Assembly (NCBI GenBank): GCA_024683255.1
Contig: JAIKYL010000030.1
Location: forward strand, 1 to 10,787
Direction: 5' to 3'
DNA from: Bacteroidales bacterium
GTDB taxonomy: Bacteria; Bacteroidota; Bacteroidia; Bacteroidales; UBA932
Length of the DNA stretch: 10,787 nt
Shown here piece by piece: positions 6,898 through 10,787 of the stretch; position 1 is the first letter of the stretch; each line of letters opens with the position of its first letter. Both the position numbers and the translations under genes were made by a program. A model generated the notes under the pieces. It did no database searches, was not told the origin of the DNA, and saw only the letters and a list, made by a program, of their open reading frames with translations.

Positions 6898-8051
6898 TGG
6901 ATACTCCTTTCCCTTATTCCCAATATGTGACCGGCAAGAACTTTGTCGGCCGGAAGAATGACGTGACCCTCCTGGGGAACCTCCTTTCCCAGGGGGAGCA
7001 CGTGGTGATGTACGAACCGCCCAAGACCGGAAAGACTTCGCTGGTGCAGCAGGCCCTGCTGTCCATGCGCATGGCGGGAAAGCCCTTCACGGTGGGGCAG
7101 TTATCGGCCCTCAACATCCGTACGCTGGAAGACTTCCTGCTCCGGATGGGCTCTACGGTGGTGCGGATGGTGGCTTCCACCCCGGTGGAATACGCCGCCG
7201 TGGTAAAGCAGTATCTCTCCGGTACCCACTTTGTCTTCGACCCTACGGCTTTTGCCGACAGGGACCAGGTGATATCGGCCGGATGGGAGCTGGATGCGGA
7301 GGATGTGAAAGCCATGCTCCGTTTCCCTTTCCGCCTGGCAAAGGATAGGGGGGAACGGCTCATCCTCATCATTGACGAATTCCAGTGCGTCCTGTATCAG
7401 GACAATCCGGATGCGTTGCTGCGTCCGCTGGACGCCACGCTCCGCGCCGCCCGGGAAGCGGGGGAGAAGCAGTTCTCCTTCATCCTGTCCGGATCGGCCG
7501 TGAATGCCATGCGCTCCATCTTCGAGAGCAGCCTCCTTTTCCACCGGCAGGTGGAGCGGGTGCGCCTGTCTCCCGTGGAGGAGAGCGAAATGGCTTCCCA
7601 CGTGATCCGGGGCTTCCTTTCCGGGGGTAAGGTGCTGGACGCCAACCTCATGGAAGGGGCCTGCCGGCTGTTCCGGGGGCATCTTTGGTATATCAACCAT
7701 TTCTCCGCCATCTGCGACTCCATGACACGGGGTTACATCATGGAACCCGTGCTGGTGGATGCGCTGGGCGCCCTCATCACCATCCACGAACCCCGTTTCA
7801 TGGAAATGATGGGCGGCCTCACAACGCACCAGGTGAACATGCTCCGGGCCACGGTGGACGGTGTAACGCGCTTCAGCTCGGCCGAGGTAATCCGCCGCTA
7901 CGGGCTCAACTCATCGGCCAATGTGAAGCGGGTGAAGGACGCCCTCATGAAGAAGGAGATCCTCCGCTTTGACGAGGCCGATAATCCCGTGATCATAGAC
8001 CCGCTCTTCGAATACTGGGTAAAGAAATACTTTTTTGAGGTAAAAGAATGA
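6897..8051 (+). CDS. Archaeal-type AAA ATPase with C-terminal winged helix
   Basis: 384 residues. An N-terminal box (NFVGRKNDVTLL, about 15-26) leads to a P-loop EPPKTGKTS at 40-48 (Lys46, Thr47). The usual first Gly of the Walker A is Glu40, but GKT/S is intact. Walker B is LILIIDE at 155-161 (Asp160, Glu161), and a sensor-1-like FILSGS lies at 195-200. The C-terminal 75 residues (LTTHQVNMLRA, SSAEVIRRYG, VKRVKDALMKKEIL, then IIDPLFEYWVKKYF) form the winged helix and DPLFEYW tail typical of the PF01637-type/STAND-related ATPases. These families act as ATP-driven switches and are often paired with a partner encoded next door. The start ATG overlaps the upstream stop by 1 nt, and the stop overlaps the sirtuin ATG by 4 nt. 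No membrane segment is seen. A DNA-binding role through the winged helix is possible but untested. Confidence 0.85.
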   Translation: MDTPFPYSQYVTGKNFVGRKNDVTLLGNLLSQGEHVVMYEPPKTGKTSLVQQALLSMRMAGKPFTVGQLSALNIRTLEDFLLRMGSTVVRMVASTPVEYAAVVKQYLSGTHFVFDPTAFADRDQVISAGWELDAEDVKAMLRFPFRLAKDRGERLILIIDEFQCVLYQDNPDALLRPLDATLRAAREAGEKQFSFILSGSAVNAMRSIFESSLLFHRQVERVRLSPVEESEMASHVIRGFLSGGKVLDANLMEGACRLFRGHLWYINHFSAICDSMTRGYIMEPVLVDALGALITIHEPRFMEMMGGLTTHQVNMLRATVDGVTRFSSAEVIRRYGLNSSANVKRVKDALMKKEILRFDEADNPVIIDPLFEYWVKKYFFEVKE

Positions 8052-8752
8052 AAAAGAGAATAGCAGTCCTAACCGGCGCGGGCGTGAGCGCCGAAAGCGG
8101 TTTTGCCACCTTCCGCGATACGGGTGGCCTCTGGGAGCAGTACGACGTGAACGACGTGGCGTCCATCGAGGGCTGGTACCGGAACCGGAAACTGGTGCTG
8201 GATTTTTACAACCAGCGCCGCGCCCAGCTCAAGGAGGCCAAACCCAACGCCGCCCACCTTGCCATTGCCGGCCTGGAGAAGGAGTACGATGTGGACGTAA
8301 TCACCCAGAATGTGGACAACCTGCACGAAAGGGCCGGTTCCACGCGGGTGCTGCACCTGCACGGGGAACTCACCAAGGTGCGTCCGGAAAACGGCATCTA
8401 TGACCGGACGGCTTCCGAGGCGGAGGTGATAGACGTGGGTTATCGGCCCGTAGTACTGGGCGACATGGCACCCAACGGCAGCCAGCTCCGGCCGCACATT
8501 GTCTTCTTCGGCGAGGCCGTGCCCAACATAGAAAAGGCCATTAACCTGGTGGAGAAGGCCGATATCCTCCTCATCGTGGGCACCTCCCTGCAGGTATATC
8601 CCGCCGCCGGGCTGTACCGCTATGCTTCCATCAACACGCCTATCTACGTGATCGATCCCAAGCCAGTGCCCATTTCGGACGCCCGCGTAACGATGATCCA
8701 GGACGTGGCCACCAAAGGCATGGAAAAGTTTTTGGAAATGCTTGCAGATTAA
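8048..8752 (+). CDS. cobB: NAD-dependent protein deacylase, SIRT5/CobB type, lacking zinc cysteines
   Basis: 234 residues covering the sirtuin core. The NAD-binding GAGVSAESGFATFRD is at 10-24, TQNVDNLHERAGS at 86-98 (Gln87, Asn88, Asp90), catalytic His105 in HLHGEL, LRPHIVFFGEAVP at 147-159 and GTSLQVYP at 178-185. Tyr54 and Arg57 (FYNQRR) form the YxxR pair that recognises acidic acyl groups in SIRT5/CobB, so removal of succinyl or malonyl as well as acetyl groups from lysine is likely. The zinc-ribbon segment between His105 and LRPH has no Cys at all, whereas E. coli CobB has four zinc ligands there; from memory this is common in Bacteroidota homologues. It is a cytoplasmic enzyme by inference. 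The ATG overlaps the ATPase stop (ATGA), making it the third gene of a tightly coupled operon. The symbol is assigned by family. Confidence 0.92.
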   Translation: MKKRIAVLTGAGVSAESGFATFRDTGGLWEQYDVNDVASIEGWYRNRKLVLDFYNQRRAQLKEAKPNAAHLAIAGLEKEYDVDVITQNVDNLHERAGSTRVLHLHGELTKVRPENGIYDRTASEAEVIDVGYRPVVLGDMAPNGSQLRPHIVFFGEAVPNIEKAINLVEKADILLIVGTSLQVYPAAGLYRYASINTPIYVIDPKPVPISDARVTMIQDVATKGMEKFLEMLAD

Positions 8753-8844
8753 TCCTCGCTTTCTCGACGGACCTCCACGCCTGCATTATTGGCTAAAAAC
8801 GTCGGTACAGACGTCACGACCCTGTCGAGGATTGTTTTTTTTTT
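8751..8844 (+). terminator. Terminator with a long structured body after the sirtuin gene
   Basis: AATCCTCG (8751-8758, starting inside the TAA stop codon) pairs with CGAGGATT (8826-8833), followed by G and ten T residues (8835-8844). Between the arms is about 67 nt, including a small hairpin ACGTC/GACGT (8799-8803 with 8810-8814). A competing stem, CTCGAC (8763-8768) with GTCGAG (8824-8829), uses the same right arm. Termination of the operon is the simple reading; a small structured RNA is the alternative. Confidence 0.65.
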
Positions 8845-8846
8845 AT

Positions 8847-8854
8847 TATATTTG
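8847..8854 (+). promoter_or_regulatory. Candidate -7 box ahead of the structured leader and methyltransferase genes
   Basis: TATATTTG matches TAnnTTTG exactly and comes 3 nt after the T-run of the preceding terminator. No TTTG/TTG stands at the expected -33 distance. Transcription from here would start around 8860 and give a leader of roughly 265 nt before the ATG at 9127. Confidence 0.5.
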
Positions 8855-8860
8855 CCAAAG

Positions 8861-9122
8861 CAATACCCTTTGAAAGGGCTATTGAAAATACTTGTTTAGC
8901 GTTTGCTATTTATTCGGAACATTCTAAAACCTGGCGGTAATAGATTTCCTACTCCGGATAAGTCAGTGAACGTCTGCGCTTTCGCGTGGGCGTGACTTGT
9001 CTGTAGGAATGGTCTCCCGCCAGGTACCAGGAATGTGGGCATGTTCACGTCCACCTTTTTGGTACCCGGCGCTTCCATTTTTCCCGTATAAGTCGCTTTC
9101 GCTAATCGGCTTAGCGAAAGCG
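8861..9122 (+). ncRNA. Candidate structured leader or non-coding RNA with four stem-loops
   Basis: I find no convincing gene between 8753 and 9126, but strong secondary structure. SL0: 8861-8870 with 8874-8884, one bulge, loop TGA. SL-A: ACCTGGCGG (8929-8937) with CCGCCAGGT (9017-9025); inside it TTCCTAC (8946-8952) with GTAGGAA (9003-9009), AAGTC (8960-8964) with GACTT (8994-8998), and a 10-bp apical stem (8970-8979 with 8984-8993, three G-U) capped by TTTC. SL-B: 9023-9038 with 9051-9066, 16 bp with one mismatch and two G-U, bounded by GGTACC. SL-C: perfect 12-bp stem 9094-9105 with 9111-9122, loop TCGGC. Nested, nearly uninterrupted pairing argues for selection on RNA (or single-stranded DNA) structure. 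I cannot match it to a named RNA family; a cis-acting leader of the methyltransferase operon is the simplest role. Confidence 0.55.
9094..9122 (+). repeat. Perfect 12-bp inverted repeat abutting the methyltransferase start
   Basis: CGCTTTCGCTAA, loop TCGGC, TTAGCGAAAGCG. The right arm ends 4 nt before the ATG at 9127. As RNA it would block ribosome access; as DNA it could be an operator. Its left nine bases, CGCTTTCGC, also occur at 8977-8985 in the apex of the preceding large hairpin. Confidence 0.8.
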
Positions 9123-9126
9123 CAGG

Positions 9127-9768
9127 ATGGACACCCAAATCAAGTCCAAGGAGAGGGTGTCGGCACACGGCGAGGTGTTTACCAACCCCCGCGAAGTGAA
9201 TGCGATGCTCGACCTTGTGAAATCGGAGACGGAGCGTATCGACTCCCGTTTCCTGGAACCTGCGTGCGGTGACGGCAACTTCCTCATCGAAATCCTAAGA
9301 CGTAAACTCGCCATCTGTAAAGATCGGGTAAAAGCGAAGCAATACACCCAACTCCAATACGAGCACGATGCCATCTGGGCCATCTCCAGCATCTACGGCA
9401 TCGAACTCTTGGCCGATAATGCCGCAGCCTGCCGGGAACGCCTTCTGAACTACTTCACGGAGCAATACCAAAGCCTCTTCAAATCAAAATGCAAGGACAA
9501 CTGCATCGAGGCGGCACGCTACATCCTATCCAAGAATATCATCCATGGCGATGCCCTCACTTATAAGCGTGTGGATAAGCCGGATGAGTGGATCCATATT
9601 AGCGAATGGAGCTTTATCGGCTCTGACAAAGTTAACCGCCGGGACTACGAATTCTCCTACCTCGTTGGAGAATACGAAAGCGACGGGCTTTTCTCCGACC
9701 TTCCCGCTGAGACCTATGCGCCTGTCCATTTCCTCAAGATAAATGCTGCTGTCTATGGTGAAGAGTAA
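9127..9768 (+). CDS. Small DNA methyltransferase-like protein (SAM-binding half, no NPPY) of a restriction-modification locus
   Basis: 213 residues. HGEVFTNPREVNAMLDLV near the N-terminus is the usual entry to N6-adenine methylases. LEPACGDGNFLIEILRRKL is motif I for S-adenosylmethionine binding, and IYGIELL follows as the next strand with its acidic residue. After NIIHGDAL, where motif IV (N/D-PPY/F) would be expected, there is none; instead the chain reads HISEWSFIGSDKVNRRDYEF, a segment I recognise from small 'subunit M' proteins of this type. On its own the protein is therefore probably not a complete methylase, and it likely works with the next gene product. The ATG at 9127 fits the expected N-terminus and lies 4 nt after a strong hairpin. 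The stop overlaps the next coding region by 14 or 26 nt, depending on its start. It is not a truncated gene by appearance. Confidence 0.8.
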   Translation: MDTQIKSKERVSAHGEVFTNPREVNAMLDLVKSETERIDSRFLEPACGDGNFLIEILRRKLAICKDRVKAKQYTQLQYEHDAIWAISSIYGIELLADNAAACRERLLNYFTEQYQSLFKSKCKDNCIEAARYILSKNIIHGDALTYKRVDKPDEWIHISEWSFIGSDKVNRRDYEFSYLVGEYESDGLFSDLPAETYAPVHFLKINAAVYGEE

Positions 9769-10787
9769 TTACAATCCGGACGTACTCAACTGCATTGCCA
9801 ACCTGAGTAATGACGAAGTCTTCACGCCGCCGGAACTGGCTAACCGTGTGTTGGATTTGTTGCCTCAGGAACTTTTCCAGAGCCCGGATTCCCGGTTCCT
9901 GGATCCATTTACAAAGAGCGGGGTATTCCTCCGAGAAATCGTCAAACGGCTGGACCGTGGACTTGAACAGATGATGCCGGACCGACAGATCCGCATCGAC
10001 CATATCCTGCACAACCAGATCTTCGGCATTGCCATCACGGAGCTTACTTCCTACCTTTCTCGCCGTTCACTTTATTGCAGCAAGCACGCCGACGGAAAAT
10101 ACAGTGTCTCCCGATTCAATACGGAGAGCGGCAACATCTTGTATGCCAACCGTTCCCACACTTGGGAGAACGGCAAGTGCAAATTCTGCGGCGCATCCCA
10201 GCAGGTGTACGACCGCGGCTCTGAGGCAGAGCAATATGCCTATATGTTCATCCACACAGACAATCCCAAACAATTCTTTGGAAATATGAAGTTTGATGTA
10301 ATCATCGGCAATCCGCCGTATCAATTGAATGATGGCGGAGGAACCGGTTCAAGTGCAACCCCTTTGTATCACAAATTCATTGAACAGGCTCAACGTCTTA
10401 AACCCAGATATTTATCAATGATTATTCCTTCCAGATGGTATTCGGGAGGCAAGGGTCTTGATGAATTTCGCGATAAAATGCTTAAGGACAAAGGGATAAG
10501 CCATTTGGTAGATTACTTTGACTCTACAGAATGTTTTCCCGGCGTTGATTTGTCAGGTGGCGTTTGCTTTTTTCTTTGGGAGAGAGAGTATAGTGGTCCA
10601 TGTGAAGTTACAACTATCCGACATGGAAAGAAAACGGTCTTAACTCGCCCGCTTTTGGAGCCTGGATGCGATTCATTTGTCCGTTTCAATGAAGCTGTTT
10701 CCATTCTACAAAAGATCAGGAAGAAAGGCTTTAAGAGTTTCGAGATAGGTGTAAGTCCAAGAAAGCCTTTCGGGGATATTCGCCCGG
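9755..10787 (+). CDS. Eco57I-like adenine-specific DNA methylase (restriction-modification), 3' end outside window
   Basis: The frame is open to the right edge; 344 residues are visible. I chose the ATG at 9755 (MVKSNYNPDVLNCIANLSND); an in-frame ATG at 9743 is possible. EVFTPPELANRVLDLLP (21-37) leads to a motif-I-like FLDPFTKSGVFLREI with DPFTKSG at 50-56, then FGIAITEL. A CxxH...CxxC arrangement (Cys108, His111, Cys142, Cys145; the second pair in GKCKFCGAS) suggests a bound zinc. KFDVIIGNPPYQL holds the catalytic NPPY at 186-189, followed by PLYHKFIEQA and LSMIIPSRWYSGG, as in Eco57I/TaqI-like N6-adenine methylases. The start overlaps the upstream stop, implying coupled translation. A target-recognition region, and perhaps a nuclease or helicase gene, should follow beyond the window. 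Base composition falls from about 54% to about 42% GC near position 10260. Confidence 0.88.
   Translation, partial: MVKSNYNPDVLNCIANLSNDEVFTPPELANRVLDLLPQELFQSPDSRFLDPFTKSGVFLREIVKRLDRGLEQMMPDRQIRIDHILHNQIFGIAITELTSYLSRRSLYCSKHADGKYSVSRFNTESGNILYANRSHTWENGKCKFCGASQQVYDRGSEAEQYAYMFIHTDNPKQFFGNMKFDVIIGNPPYQLNDGGGTGSSATPLYHKFIEQAQRLKPRYLSMIIPSRWYSGGKGLDEFRDKMLKDKGISHLVDYFDSTECFPGVDLSGGVCFFLWEREYSGPCEVTTIRHGKKTVLTRPLLEPGCDSFVRFNEAVSILQKIRKKGFKSFEIGVSPRKPFGDIRP

Noticed and set aside
7101..7829. 242-residue minus-strand open frame
   Set aside because: It is antisense to the ATPase gene with an intact Walker A and B; His/Gly-rich composition is typical of a shadow frame.
8048..8752. SIR2-type anti-phage defence effector
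   Set aside because: Length and motifs are those of a stand-alone CobB/SIRT5 deacylase; defence SIR2 proteins are usually larger, diverged NADases fused to or paired with sensor domains. The operon context leaves a small doubt, noted in the findings.
8929..9025. Resemblance to 5S rRNA (CCTGGCGG ... CCGCCAGG ends)
   Set aside because: Only the closing helix is similar; the interior is one nested hairpin, without the two-armed 5S fold or its conserved loop sequences.
8751..9126. tRNA, CRISPR array, retron or IscB omega-RNA
   Set aside because: No cloverleaf, no regular repeats and spacers, and no reverse transcriptase or IscB/TnpB gene is present in the window.
8997..9272. 91-residue plus-strand frame starting in the structured region, possible leader peptide
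   Set aside because: It runs 146 nt into the methyltransferase gene in another frame, and its sequence is explained by the hairpins; no support for translation.
9743..9754. Earlier in-frame ATG for the Eco57I-like methylase
   Set aside because: Possible, but MVKSNYNPDVL is the more typical start; kept as an alternative rather than the call.

Overview
The window looks like a chromosomal segment of a Bacteroidota, most likely Bacteroidales, genome of fairly high GC (clearly above 50% in the conserved genes). Three things point there. Several intergenic regions carry the Bacteroidota -7 box TAnnTTTG, one with a well-spaced TTTG -33 element. Most starts lack a Shine-Dalgarno sequence, while rpsU has a near-perfect one, a hallmark of this phylum. 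A lipoprotein of tandem BACON-like domains sits beside an M6-family protease. No genus is claimed (Alistipes-like Rikenellaceae would fit the GC).

Layout: (1) 1-419, 3' end of a glycerophosphodiester phosphodiesterase gene on +. (2) 480-4565 on -, a BACON-domain lipoprotein gene, a secreted M6 metalloprotease gene 15 nt behind it, then rpsU with its own promoter and a terminator that also covers the end of the GDPD gene. (3) 4566-4677, a divergent promoter region. (4) 4678-8752 on +, three genes joined by 1-nt and 4-nt stop/start overlaps: an EF-hand protein with three membrane helices, an archaeal-type AAA ATPase with a C-terminal winged helix, and a CobB/SIRT5-type sirtuin without zinc cysteines. 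(5) 8751-9126, a terminator with a long structured body, a -7 box, and about 260 nt of sequence that folds into four consecutive stem-loops, the last ending 4 nt before a start codon. (6) 9127-end, a two-protein adenine-methyltransferase (restriction-modification) locus that runs off the window: a small protein with the SAM-binding motif but no catalytic NPPY, overlapping an Eco57I-like methylase with NPPY and a putative zinc site.

The lipoprotein and M6 protease are probably exported and act together at the cell surface or in the periplasm. The EF-hand/ATPase/sirtuin trio is translationally coupled and may be a functional unit of unknown role; it is the best candidate for an undescribed system. 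The restriction-modification locus looks like an accessory insertion: it follows a terminator and a structured non-coding stretch, has lower GC than the genes before it, and its GC falls again from about 54% to about 42% near the NPPY motif. Identities come from motif recognition alone; no searches were run.
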